Source: a virus
IMG/VR virus record: IMGVR_UViG_3300031825_000039
Coordinates: 1-40,095 of that record
DNA: 40,095 nucleotides
Reading direction: 5' to 3' (one strand)
Part shown: one piece after another, positions 14,347 through 20,828 of the stretch
Position numbering within the stretch: position 1 is the first letter of the stretch
How the letters are laid out: each line of letters starts with the position of its first letter
Translations under genes and position numbers: made by a program
Notes under the pieces: model-generated
What the model saw: only the letters and a program-made list of their open reading frames with translations
What the model was told of the DNA's origin: nothing
Database searches by the model: none

Positions 14347-14554
14347 TCCCCGCCCTCCTCGCCAGCGCCTCGCGCACCATCTGCGCCACTTCCGGCGATA
14401 GCTTCGCAAGCCATTCCTGCGCCTTTATCTGCCTCTCCCGCCCCTGCAGCGCCCGGCACTCCCAGCGGATCAGGCAGGCGATCCGATCCGCATTCACCGC
14501 AGCAGCTTCCTTGGCAGTCGAGGGCCCAAGGGTCGCCACGTTCGAGCCATGCAT
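14333..14554 (-). CDS. Small phage protein upstream of rusA
   Basis: A 73-residue protein containing RIACLIRWECRALQGRERQIKAQEWLAK and a C-terminal helix EVAQMVREALARR. Similar short helical proteins with a W/C-rich first helix occur next to rusA in many Pseudomonas and enterobacterial phages, without a known role. The 14-base overlap with rusA indicates translation in one operon. Confidence 0.6.
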   Translation of the reverse strand: MHGSNVATLGPSTAKEAAAVNADRIACLIRWECRALQGRERQIKAQEWLAKLSPEVAQMVREALARRAGSDRA

Positions 14555-14572
14555 TGCCGCACATACCCCCAG

Positions 14573-15307
14573 TCATGCGTCCTCCCAGTCCCAGTGCATC
14601 TTCGGATTGATCGGCGGGATGCACTCCAGCGTCGCCAGGTTGAGCAGGGTGAAATGCCCGTCTTTCAGCCAGCCGCCAGTGTCGATATGCCAGACGTTGC
14701 CCAGCACGGCCGGCTGACGGACCGGCGTATGGCCGACAACCATGGCGCGAACGCCCTGCACGCCGTCCGTATCGCCCTGCTCGATGCGGCCGCGCGACCA
14801 CATGCAGGTGTTCTTGACGAGCTTCAGATCCTTGTTGCTGATCTCGGCCGTACCGTCCAGGGCAAGCTGCAAATGGCGCCACGATGGAAACGGGCAATCG
14901 GCATGCACCAGGCCAACCAGGCCGGCAGCCGTCTCGACCTCGATGGCCACCGGCAACTCGGCCAGCGTGTCGGCGATGGCGGTACGCTCCCAGGACGGCA
15001 GCCCGTAGAACCAGACGCCGCCGTTGATGAGGTGCAGGTCCGTCTCCGCCGCCCGCTGGGCGTCGATCGTCATCTGCTCATGATTGCCGCGCACGGCATG
15101 GAACCAGGGCATCGCCAGCCACTCGACGGCCTGCTCGCTCTCAGGTCCACGGTCCACCAGGTCGCCGACCGAGAACAGGCGGTCGTGATGCAGATCGAAG
15201 CCGGCAGCGTCTAGAGCCTTCTGGAGCCTGGAGAAACAACCGTGAATATCGCCGACAGCGAAGTCCCGGCCGGCGGTGTTGCGCTCGAAGTGCTTGATCA
15301 GGCTCAT
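14573..15307 (-). CDS. Serine/threonine-type metallophosphatase (lambda PP-like)
   Basis: A 244-residue protein with all metal-binding motifs of the PPP family: FAVGDIHGCFSRL (Asp20, His22), SVGDLVDRGPES (Asp49), RGNHEQM (Asn75, His76), then LVHADCPFP and VVGHTPVRQP. Lambda ORF221 (lambda phosphatase) is the prototype and also lies in the nin region. The target in infection is unknown. It overlaps the ybcO-like gene by four bases. Confidence 0.92.
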   Translation of the reverse strand: MSLIKHFERNTAGRDFAVGDIHGCFSRLQKALDAAGFDLHHDRLFSVGDLVDRGPESEQAVEWLAMPWFHAVRGNHEQMTIDAQRAAETDLHLINGGVWFYGLPSWERTAIADTLAELPVAIEVETAAGLVGLVHADCPFPSWRHLQLALDGTAEISNKDLKLVKNTCMWSRGRIEQGDTDGVQGVRAMVVGHTPVRQPAVLGNVWHIDTGGWLKDGHFTLLNLATLECIPPINPKMHWDWEDA

Positions 15308-15606
15308 GCGGCCCCCTTGATGGTCATAATTCCGGACCCGATCAGGGACCGATGAGTCTCAGCGATGGACCGGAGCATGTCGCGCCAGTCGATTTCCGCC
15401 GATGAGCGTCCGTCGATGGCGTCGTGACAGGCGCTGCAGGCATATACCGCCACGGTATCCAGGCCCTTCATGCCGATCCCCTTCTGGCCGCATGGCAAGT
15501 GGGCGAGAACGGTTGTCTCCGGGTTCCAGTTGCAAATGCCGGGCAGGCGAACTGTGCATTCCTGGCCTCGGGCGCTGTCGCGGAGCTTCTTGGAGACAAC
15601 CCTCGT
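15304..15606 (-). CDS. YbcO-type nuclease (DUF1364) with ACG in place of ATG
   Basis: A 100-residue frame: RVVSKKLRDSARGQECTVRL, then GICNWNPETTVLAHLPCGQK and ACSACHDAIDGR. This is the DUF1364/YbcO family, zinc-binding HNH-like nucleases of lambdoid nin regions; the Cys pairs and the AHL and CHD histidines are intact. No ATG or GTG occurs in frame before the conserved block. The codon at 15606-15604, where relatives begin, is ACG within the string ACGA. A T at 15605 (minus strand) would restore ATGA: the start of this gene and the stop of the preceding one. The gene may start weakly at ACG or be impaired. Confidence 0.75.
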   Translation of the reverse strand, partial: TRVVSKKLRDSARGQECTVRLPGICNWNPETTVLAHLPCGQKGIGMKGLDTVAVYACSACHDAIDGRSSAEIDWRDMLRSIAETHRSLIGSGIMTIKGAA

Positions 15607-16193
15607 GCGAATGTCCCCAGTTGATCAGCCGCAGCCATCGCATCGGCTTCCGTCTCGAAGTGCGCCGAAAGCACCAGGCGCCAGCAGGCGTTGAACACAT
15701 CCCGATACAGCGGCTCGAAAGCAGTGTCGTCCATGCTTGCCCAGCTGATCGACTTGGCGCGCTTCTTGACCCCCTCCGGGGTGTACACCAGCTCGAAGTG
15801 CCCGGCCTCGATCGTCACCCACTCGCGGAATGCCTCGCGGCTCTTGTCCACCGCCGGGAATCGCTCGGCACGATCGCGCTCCAGCTTGGCGACGTATGCA
15901 TCCACGCCGGCCTGCAGCATTCCGGGCTCGCGGCCAGTGGCTTGCTCGAGGAAGCGGGCCAGGCCGTGAATGCCACGCATCTCCTGCCGCGGCACCAGGC
16001 CACCCTTCGGCTCCCAGTACTCCCAGGCCAGGTCGAGCATGGCGAAAAACTTCCCGTGGAACTTGGCGTTGCGCATCTTGGTGAACTTTCCGTGGATCAC
16101 CTGGCCGGCGCGCCACTTCTGCACGGCCTCACGGTCAGCTTCGGTGGCCGGCACTAGGCCATTGGCGGTTCGGATCAGGGCGAGCTCAGCCAT
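15468..16193 (-). CDS. DUF1367 protein with a C-terminal read-on caused by loss of its stop
   Basis: A 241-residue frame. Residues 1 to about 205 match DUF1367, a nin-region family of unknown function (KMRNAKFHGKFFAMLDLAWEYW; DKSREAFREWVTIEAGHFEL; ISWASMDDTAFEPLYR). The family normally ends just after the ADQLGTFA-type motif. Here the next codon is CGA instead of TGA, and the frame runs about 36 more residues of Ser/Arg/Pro-rich sequence on top of the ybcO-like gene. The ATG at 16193 is preceded by GGAGGG at about eight bases. Confidence 0.8.
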   Translation of the reverse strand: MAELALIRTANGLVPATEADREAVQKWRAGQVIHGKFTKMRNAKFHGKFFAMLDLAWEYWEPKGGLVPRQEMRGIHGLARFLEQATGREPGMLQAGVDAYVAKLERDRAERFPAVDKSREAFREWVTIEAGHFELVYTPEGVKKRAKSISWASMDDTAFEPLYRDVFNACWRLVLSAHFETEADAMAAADQLGTFARGLSPRSSATAPEARNAQFACPAFATGTRRQPFSPTCHAARRGSA

Positions 16194-16620
16194 CTGTACG
16201 CCCTCCATCGCCAATGGCGGCATCGATGGCTGCGTCCATGTACTCGTCCGACAGATCCTCCCAAGCATGGGCGCCGAAGGTTATCGCTACGTCGTTTTCT
16301 ACAGAGCGCAGCCACCGATACCGCTCCGCATCCCTCCGCAGCGCCTCGACCTCGGCACGGAGCTGGTCGCGCTCGACGGTAATTGCCACAGTGTCCTGCC
16401 CGTATCGTTGGGATTTGGCGATGGCATCGCGCTCGGACTGCAGCCGCTCGTTCTCGGAAATCAGGATCAGGATGGCGGTCTGGCTATCCCAGCCGACCCT
16501 TTCGAGGAAATCCTCATACTCCTCCAGCGCAGCCTCCCAGGTGTCGCCTTCAGCAGAGTCGCCGACCTCAAGGCTTTTCAGCCGATCGATCAGCCGCTTC
16601 AGCTCGCTCCAATCAGCCAT
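16186..16620 (-). CDS. Coiled-coil phage protein of unknown function
   Basis: A 144-residue protein with a central coiled coil (SENERLQSERDAIAKSQ; ERDQLRAEVEALRRDAERYRWLR) and an acidic C-terminus ending DEYMDAAIDAAIGDGG. The RDAERYRWLR...DAAIDAA pattern recurs in many short phage proteins of unknown role. The ATG at 16620 follows GGAGGTGGAGC, a strong ribosome binding site. It overlaps both neighbours, as expected in this tightly packed operon. Confidence 0.7.
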   Translation of the reverse strand: MADWSELKRLIDRLKSLEVGDSAEGDTWEAALEEYEDFLERVGWDSQTAILILISENERLQSERDAIAKSQRYGQDTVAITVERDQLRAEVEALRRDAERYRWLRSVENDVAITFGAHAWEDLSDEYMDAAIDAAIGDGGRTDG

Positions 16621-16900
16621 GCTCCACCTCCCTGCTCTTCTGCTGCTCGGGCTGGAAGTCACCGCGGAGGGGTATGAGATGCCTTTCAAGGCAGATTGCC
16701 CCCTTGGGAACATCGTTTGTTCCAGTTACAACCCAGGCCGGCTCACCATTGGGATCTTCGTATGCATAAGGAGCAGCGCGGTTTTCACGGTTTAACTTCA
16801 CAAGTACGAATCTCACCAACTCGACACAGCGGCCTACTGCCGGAGGAAAGCGGTGCTTAATGATCAGCGCCAGATTGCCCGGCTTGAATTGGTTACTCAT
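16613..16900 (-). CDS. Small beta-rich phage protein
   Basis: A 95-residue protein beginning SNQFKPGNLALIIKHRFPPAVGRCVELV and ending LIPLRGDFQPEQQ. The opening pattern (FKPGNLALI followed by Gly-rich turns) resembles small SH3/KOW-like phage proteins that recur in Pseudomonas phages, but I do not recognise a function. Its start overlaps the stop of the 58-residue gene upstream. Confidence 0.65.
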   Translation of the reverse strand: MSNQFKPGNLALIIKHRFPPAVGRCVELVRFVLVKLNRENRAAPYAYEDPNGEPAWVVTGTNDVPKGAICLERHLIPLRGDFQPEQQKSREVEHG

Positions 16901-17069
16901 GGGTTATCTCCTGATGACCATCTTCCTCTTCACGCTTGGGGCGAATCGTCTCGATCAGCTCATCGAAGCGAGCTCGGTTTTGGAATGCTTCTGGCTTGCT
17001 GCGCAAATGCTTGAGCACCTGGGTAAGCGGCTCACGAATATGGCGCGCGGTGATTTGGCGAAAGATCAT
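16893..17069 (-). CDS. Short helical protein after the helicase gene
   Basis: A 58-residue frame (Met-Ile-Phe-Arg-Gln-Ile-Thr-Ala-Arg), helical and basic, with RFDELIETIRPKREEEDG near the end. The ATG at 17069 overlaps the stop of the helicase gene (ATGA) and follows GGGAGGGCGGGG. It overlaps the next gene by eight bases. It fills the only gap in a chain of coupled genes, which supports its reality; function unknown. Confidence 0.68.
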   Translation of the reverse strand: MIFRQITARHIREPLTQVLKHLRSKPEAFQNRARFDELIETIRPKREEEDGHQEITHE

Positions 17070-18451
17070 CCCCGCCCTCCCTTCGCATAGCGGCTAGCCA
17101 GGCTGGCCACCTTGGCCGGCTGTTCTTCCGGCTCGCGCCAGCCGGCGGCCAGGTTCTCGAATCGGTTGAACTGGCCCAGGAAGGCGGCGCGGGCGGTTCC
17201 GGTCTCCACATCCCGGCCCTTGCCGATGATGATTTCGGCGATGCCCTTGAACTCGCTGTGCTCGTGGTACACCTCGTCGCGGTACACGAACAGAATCACA
17301 TCGGCGTCCTGCTCGATGGAGCCTGATTCGCGCAGGTCGGCCGGAATGGGGCGCTTGTTTGGGCGCTGCTCGCACTGACGGGATAGCTGGCTCAGCATCA
17401 CGACGGGAACCTGCAGCTCACGAGCTAGCAGCTTCGCCTTGCGGGTCATGTCGCTGACCTCTCCCGTACGGTTGTCCGCCTTGGTATCCCCTTCCAGCAG
17501 CTGCAGGTAGTCGATGACGATCAGATCCAGGCCATGCCGATGCTTATGGCGCCGAGCAATGGAGCGGATCCGGTTCATGCTCATGCCGGAGCGTTCGGAT
17601 AGGGCAAGCCGGGAGTTCTTCACAGCCGATGCAGCATGGGCGAGCTGGGCGCCGTAGCCCTCGGCCGCCGCGCGTCCGTTCTTCACCAAGGAGAGCGGGA
17701 TACGCCCCTCGGCGGCAGTCAGACGGTCGATCAGCTGGCCCTTGTTCATTTCCAGGCTGAACACGAGCACCGACTTGTCCTGGCGGATTGCCGCATCCGC
17801 CGCAAAGCCCATAGCCAGGGTGGTCTTACCCATGGCCGGGCGGCCGGCGACGATGATCAGCTGATCAGGCTGCAGGCCGCCCAGCTTCGCGTCGAGGTCA
17901 GTCAAGCCGGTGGACAGGCCCAGCAGCGTCTCTCCGCGGTCGAACCGGTCGGAACGCTCCTCCCAGACGTCGACCTGGGTAGTGATCACGTCGCCAGCCA
18001 TCACCACGTCATCGGCCGTGCCGCCGTTGTCCAGGGACATGGCCTCAGCCTGCACAGCAGCGATCTTGTCGGCGGTCTCCTGCTCACCGGTGGCAATCTC
18101 GTGGATCCGCTCGGCGGCCTGCATCAGGGCGCGTCCAGTGGAGCGATCCTTGACGATCTGCGCGTAGGTCGCGGCGTTGGCAGCGCTCGGGGTATTCCGG
18201 ACGATGTCCCCGGCATAGCCGAGACCGCGGGTGCCGTCGCTCAGGATGCCGATGTGCTCGCCGACGGTCATGAAGTCGACGCCCTTCCCGGCCTGATGCA
18301 GGTCGAGGATCGCCCGGTACACGGCGGCGTTGTCCTCGAAGTAGAAATCCGCCGGGGTCAGCCCGTCGCTCAGGACGTCGATCAGGTCGGGGCGCAGCAT
18401 CATGGCGCCCAGAACGCCATGCTCGGCTTCGATGCTGTAGGGCTCACGCAT
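17066..18451 (-). CDS. dnaB: Replicative DNA helicase, DnaB type
   Basis: A 461-residue protein. Residues 1-150 match the DnaB N-terminal domain (EAEHGVLGAMMLRPDLID; DFYFEDNAAVYRAI). The RecA-like C-terminal domain has Walker A AGRPAMGKTTLA (Lys209), FSLEMNKGQLIDRL, Walker B LIVIDYLQLL (Asp314) and the QLSRQCEQRPNKRPIPADLR arginine region. It unwinds the phage DNA at the fork after loading by the initiator. It lies directly after the O-like gene with an eight-base overlap, corresponding to the P22 gene 18/12 layout, in which the phage brings its own helicase. Confidence 0.94.
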   Translation of the reverse strand: MREPYSIEAEHGVLGAMMLRPDLIDVLSDGLTPADFYFEDNAAVYRAILDLHQAGKGVDFMTVGEHIGILSDGTRGLGYAGDIVRNTPSAANAATYAQIVKDRSTGRALMQAAERIHEIATGEQETADKIAAVQAEAMSLDNGGTADDVVMAGDVITTQVDVWEERSDRFDRGETLLGLSTGLTDLDAKLGGLQPDQLIIVAGRPAMGKTTLAMGFAADAAIRQDKSVLVFSLEMNKGQLIDRLTAAEGRIPLSLVKNGRAAAEGYGAQLAHAASAVKNSRLALSERSGMSMNRIRSIARRHKHRHGLDLIVIDYLQLLEGDTKADNRTGEVSDMTRKAKLLARELQVPVVMLSQLSRQCEQRPNKRPIPADLRESGSIEQDADVILFVYRDEVYHEHSEFKGIAEIIIGKGRDVETGTARAAFLGQFNRFENLAAGWREPEEQPAKVASLASRYAKGGRG

Positions 18452-19154
18452 GGTAATTACCCTCCACCACCTTGACGAAGTTGGAGGCAGCGATCAGCCA
18501 ATCGAACGAAGCACGGAAAGGCTTGCCGCCATTGCGGCCTTGGGTTCTGCCCATCAGGAAATCGCTGTTGTGCACCGACTCGAAGAACTCGCGCCAGAAG
18601 CCGAGATCCTGGTGAACCTCACTCTCATCCCACCTGGCCTTCACGCTGGCCTTGCGGCCCTTGTTGATCAGGACAACGGCCGGCAGCTCGGGAAGCATCT
18701 CGTTGAACAGGTCGACAATCGCCTGCACCGGGCAGGGACGTTTCCGCCGAGACGGGTCTGCAGATACGCAAGCATCCTTTGACGGTTCAATTGACGGTTC
18801 CTTTACGGTTCTGGGGGCATCTGGTGCCGGGGTGGGGGGCACGTCGTGCCGGGGTGGTGGGGCATCTGGTGCCGGGGGGCATTTGCTGCCGGGGGCATAA
18901 GATGCCGGGGTCACGGTGTACCAGGTCGAGCGACCATTGCGCTGATGGCTGGTCAGCAGCTTGACCTCTTCCAACCAGCGCAGAGCATTTCGAACGGCGC
19001 GTTCGGATAGGCAAGTGCGCTCGCAAATGCGGGAAACAGACGGCCAGCACACTCCCTCGTCGTTGGCGTTATCGGCCAGGGAGATCAGGACGGCCTTCTG
19101 CGCAGGCGACATGCTCTGCAGCGGCCAGCAGGCAGTCATGATGATGGTGCTCAT
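18444..19154 (-). CDS. O-like replication initiator with N-terminal winged helix
   Basis: A 236-residue protein. Residues 1-80 form a winged-helix domain (MSPAQKAVLISLADNANDEGVCWPSVSRICERTCLSERAVRNALRW). A proline-rich, low-complexity linker follows (about 83-125), and the C-terminal part contains WDESEVHQDLGFWREFF and FRASFDWLIAA, as in helicase-loader-like domains of phage initiators. The DNA coding for the linker holds five palindromic iterons, so the protein likely binds its own gene, as lambda O binds ori-lambda. The ATG follows AGGTG. It is upstream of the DnaB-type helicase. Confidence 0.82.
   Translation of the reverse strand: MSTIIMTACWPLQSMSPAQKAVLISLADNANDEGVCWPSVSRICERTCLSERAVRNALRWLEEVKLLTSHQRNGRSTWYTVTPASYAPGSKCPPAPDAPPPRHDVPPTPAPDAPRTVKEPSIEPSKDACVSADPSRRKRPCPVQAIVDLFNEMLPELPAVVLINKGRKASVKARWDESEVHQDLGFWREFFESVHNSDFLMGRTQGRNGGKPFRASFDWLIAASNFVKVVEGNYHA
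18779..18906. other. Candidate replication origin: five iterons plus AT-richer repeats
   Basis: Five copies of GGCA-N5-TGCC followed by GGGG start at 18816, 18838, 18861, 18878 and 18894 (steps 22, 23, 17 and 16). Each core is palindromic. Next to them, at 18779-18811, are three tandem copies of TTGACGGTTC or TTTACGGTTC at 11-12-base steps. Palindromic iterons beside a second repeat array, inside the initiator gene at a protein linker, parallels ori-lambda within gene O. The role as origin is inferred. Confidence 0.7.
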
Positions 19155-19243
19155 GCGGATTCACCTGCTGATGTGTTGCCAATTGGGACTACGTTGGTCA
19201 TACTCTTTCCCGTTATCTGTGGCGCTTTGCGCTGCTATGAAGA

Positions 19244-19268
19244 AGCCACCCTGCACGGTGGCTTTTTT
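19244..19268 (+). terminator. Hairpin with T-run between the small regulators and the O-like gene
   Basis: AGCCACC-CTGCAC-GGTGGCT followed by a run of T on the plus strand. Genes around it are on the minus strand, where the same stem is followed only by TTCTTC and then a GCGC-AAA-GCGC mini-hairpin. It may be a weak bidirectional terminator in the position of lambda tR1, or stop antisense transcription. Confidence 0.5.
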
Positions 19269-19283
19269 GTTTCTGCTTTAGGC

Positions 19284-19496
19284 CTAATCAGGGCCCCGGA
19301 TGCGCTTTAGGTCCTTTGTAGGGCCTCTCCTGAATGGAGTGACCTTCCCCGGACTAACCGGGGGCATGGTCCTTTCCCTTAGCTTCTCCCTGACCAATTT
19401 CCCGCCGAGTTCCTCGGGGTCCATCCCCTTTTTCCTTGCCACTTCCTGCAGCAACTCATGAAGCTGGCTATCCAGCCCAATTTCGATTTCAGCCAC
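19284..19496 (-). CDS. Small basic protein of the cro operon
   Basis: A 70-residue protein with GTG start (Met-Ala-Glu-Ile-Glu-Ile-Gly-Leu-Asp), preceded by GGGGAGGG. The first half is helical (SQLHELLQEVARKKGMDPEELGGKLVREKL), the C-terminal half basic and proline-rich. The fold may resemble small DNA-binding dimers, but no family is recognised. It lies between a ribbon-helix-helix gene and the O-like gene. Confidence 0.6.
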   Translation of the reverse strand: MAEIEIGLDSQLHELLQEVARKKGMDPEELGGKLVREKLRERTMPPVSPGKVTPFRRGPTKDLKRIRGPD

Positions 19497-19514
19497 AGGC
19501 CCTCCCCAGGGCCT

Positions 19515-19718
19515 TCAGGCCGCATTCACATCGGCAGTACCATCTGTCCCGAGGTTGGCCAGCATTTCGCGAAGGCTCGATTCCAGAAGCTCGCGAGCCA
19601 GAACCGCTTTCTGCGTGCGATGGAACCGGGCCAGGCACTGCAGGAGTTCGTCGGTCTCTTCGTCGAGCCGAACCTTGGTCACGTGGTCTTTCAGGTGGTT
19701 TCTGATCTCGTAGCTCAT
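19515..19718 (-). CDS. Ribbon-helix-helix (Arc/CopG-like) small protein
   Basis: A 67-residue protein with the pattern HVTKVRLDEETDELLQCLARFHRTQKAVLARELLESSL: a beta strand followed by two helices, typical of ribbon-helix-helix DNA-binding dimers. It is the second gene after cro and may regulate early or late transcription. Start ATG at 19718; AGGA lies upstream at a longish spacing. Confidence 0.68.
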   Translation of the reverse strand: MSYEIRNHLKDHVTKVRLDEETDELLQCLARFHRTQKAVLARELLESSLREMLANLGTDGTADVNAA

Positions 19719-19749
19719 GGTTAATCGGGTCCTTGCAAAGCAAATGTGG

Positions 19750-19926
19750 TTAAGCGGCTTCTTTGCGATCGGCTTTCAACTTGCCTTTCGAAAAAACCTG
19801 AATCTGGTACTGGCGAACCTCTGGGATCGTCTCGCCCCACATGGTTACGGCTGATGGGTTTATGCCCAGGGCCTTGGCCAGCTTGGTCTTGCTGCCGAAA
19901 TGGGCGACAGCCTCATCGATGGTCAT
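19750..19926 (-). CDS. cro: Cro-like repressor (P22 Cro family)
   Basis: A 58-residue protein: TIDEAVAHFGSKTKLAKALGINPSAVTMWGETIPEVRQYQIQ. It matches P22-type Cro (HFG..., AKALGI..AAV..W...IPE...). The ATG at 19926 is taken because GAGG lies about nine bases upstream. It is the first gene of the leftward early operon, divergent from cI, and should bind the same operators to shut down repressor synthesis and early transcription. Confidence 0.86.
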   Translation of the reverse strand: MTIDEAVAHFGSKTKLAKALGINPSAVTMWGETIPEVRQYQIQVFSKGKLKADRKEAA

Positions 19927-19953
19927 TTCGCAACCTCGCATCACGATATGCCA

Positions 19954-20028
19954 ATTTAAGCATGCTGAAATAAAGAGCGTCAACGAAACGGCAGCGGCAA
20001 TACATACTTAAATGCAGTTTACTTAAAG
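19954..20028 (-). promoter_or_regulatory. PR and OR region between cro and cI
   Basis: On the minus strand TTGACG (19983-19978), 18 bases, then TTAAAT (19959-19954) form the promoter for cro. An operator TTTAAGCATGCTGAAA (19955-19970, plus strand) covers the -10 box. A weaker site (about 20012-20027; 11 of 16 bases match) and two copies of ACTTAAA (20006 to 20026) lie toward cI, where PRM must be. The cI ATG at 20036 has no ribosome binding site at normal distance, so its lysogenic mRNA may be leaderless, as in lambda. Confidence 0.75.
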
Positions 20029-20035
20029 TGCAGGC

Positions 20036-20707
20036 ATGCAAACTCATGAGCGAATTGCCAAGGCCATCCAGGCCAGCGGCAAAAAGAAAATCGAAATCGC
20101 CGCTTACTGCGGTGTTGCGCCTTCTGCCATTACGCAATGGATCAAGGGCGAGTCGAAGAGCCTGAAACCTGAGAACCTGTTCGCGCTTGCAAGCGTCACT
20201 GGGTTTAGTGCCAAATGGCTGGCGCTAGGAGTGGGTCCGGAAAAAGATAGGGATATCAACGTCGCAGAGGCGATCCAGCCGACTCGCTCATTTCCATATC
20301 CCGAGATCTCATGGGTGCAGGCCGGGATGCCAGTCGAGGCGTTACAGCAGGTGCTATGTAGTGATGAAATCCGCATTCATGCGTCGGATGCATGGGCGGG
20401 TGAAAATGGTTTCTGGCTGAGCGTGACCGGTCCGTCGATGACATCGGCATCTGGCCTGCCGACCTTCCCAGAGGGGACGCTGATCCTGGTGGCGCCCGGC
20501 GTGATGCCAGAGAACGGCCAGTTCTGCGTAGCCAAGCTGATTGACGGACCAACTCACGAGTCTACATTCAAGCAATTCTTTCGCGACGCTGGTCGCGCCT
20601 ACCTTCAGCCGCTCAACAAGTCCTTCCCAATCATCGAGCTGAACGGAGAATGGGAGATCACTGGAACGGTCGTAGACGCCAAGATGCCCAGGTCGGTCTT
20701 CCGCTAA
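20036..20707 (+). CDS. cI: CI-type repressor with LexA-like S24 domain
   Basis: A 223-residue protein. Residues 1-65 are a helix-turn-helix (KKIEIAAYCGVAPSAITQWIKGES). The C-terminal half is a LexA/CI autoprotease: Ala96-Gly97 in WVQAGMP is the likely cleavage site, Ser134 in TGPSM the nucleophile and Lys167 in CVAKLIDG the general base. It keeps the prophage silent and is cleaved after RecA activation. It is transcribed opposite to cro, ends in a strong terminator and is flanked by operators on both sides. Confidence 0.93.
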   Translation: MQTHERIAKAIQASGKKKIEIAAYCGVAPSAITQWIKGESKSLKPENLFALASVTGFSAKWLALGVGPEKDRDINVAEAIQPTRSFPYPEISWVQAGMPVEALQQVLCSDEIRIHASDAWAGENGFWLSVTGPSMTSASGLPTFPEGTLILVAPGVMPENGQFCVAKLIDGPTHESTFKQFFRDAGRAYLQPLNKSFPIIELNGEWEITGTVVDAKMPRSVFR

Positions 20708-20730
20708 CCCAGGACCCGCTCATCCCAAGA

Positions 20731-20756
20731 GAGCCCCGCTAGCCGGGGCTTTTTTA
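20731..20756 (+). terminator. Terminator of the repressor gene
   Basis: AGCCCCG-CTAGC-CGGGGCT followed by TTTTTT, 24 bases after the cI stop. It separates cI transcription from the PL early operon that reads in the same direction. Confidence 0.88.
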
Positions 20757-20766
20757 CGCCAACCAA

Positions 20767-20828
20767 TTTCAGCATGCTGAAAATATTATTGCAGCATGCT
20801 TGACCTGGGAATTTCAGTTTGCTTAAAT
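20767..20828 (+). promoter_or_regulatory. PL promoter and OL operators of the rightward early operon
   Basis: Three operator sites: a perfect palindrome TTTCAGCATGCTGAAA (20767-20782), TTGCAGCATGCTTGAC (20789-20804) and TTTCAGTTTGCTTAAA (20812-20827). The promoter is TTGACC (20800-20805), 17 bases, TTAAAT (20823-20828). The second operator covers the -35 box and the third the -10 box, so repressor binding would block PL. The same site occurs upstream of cro, which defines the phage immunity. Confidence 0.85.

Noticed and set aside
15359-15700. Minus-strand frame of 113 residues across the DUF1367/YbcO junction
   Set aside because: It is a third overlapping frame with no start signal; the two conserved families occupy the other frames.
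18816-18906. CRISPR array
   Set aside because: The repeats are 17 bases at 16-23-base steps with no spacer-length regularity and lie within a coding gene; they fit origin iterons. No CRISPR array was seen elsewhere.
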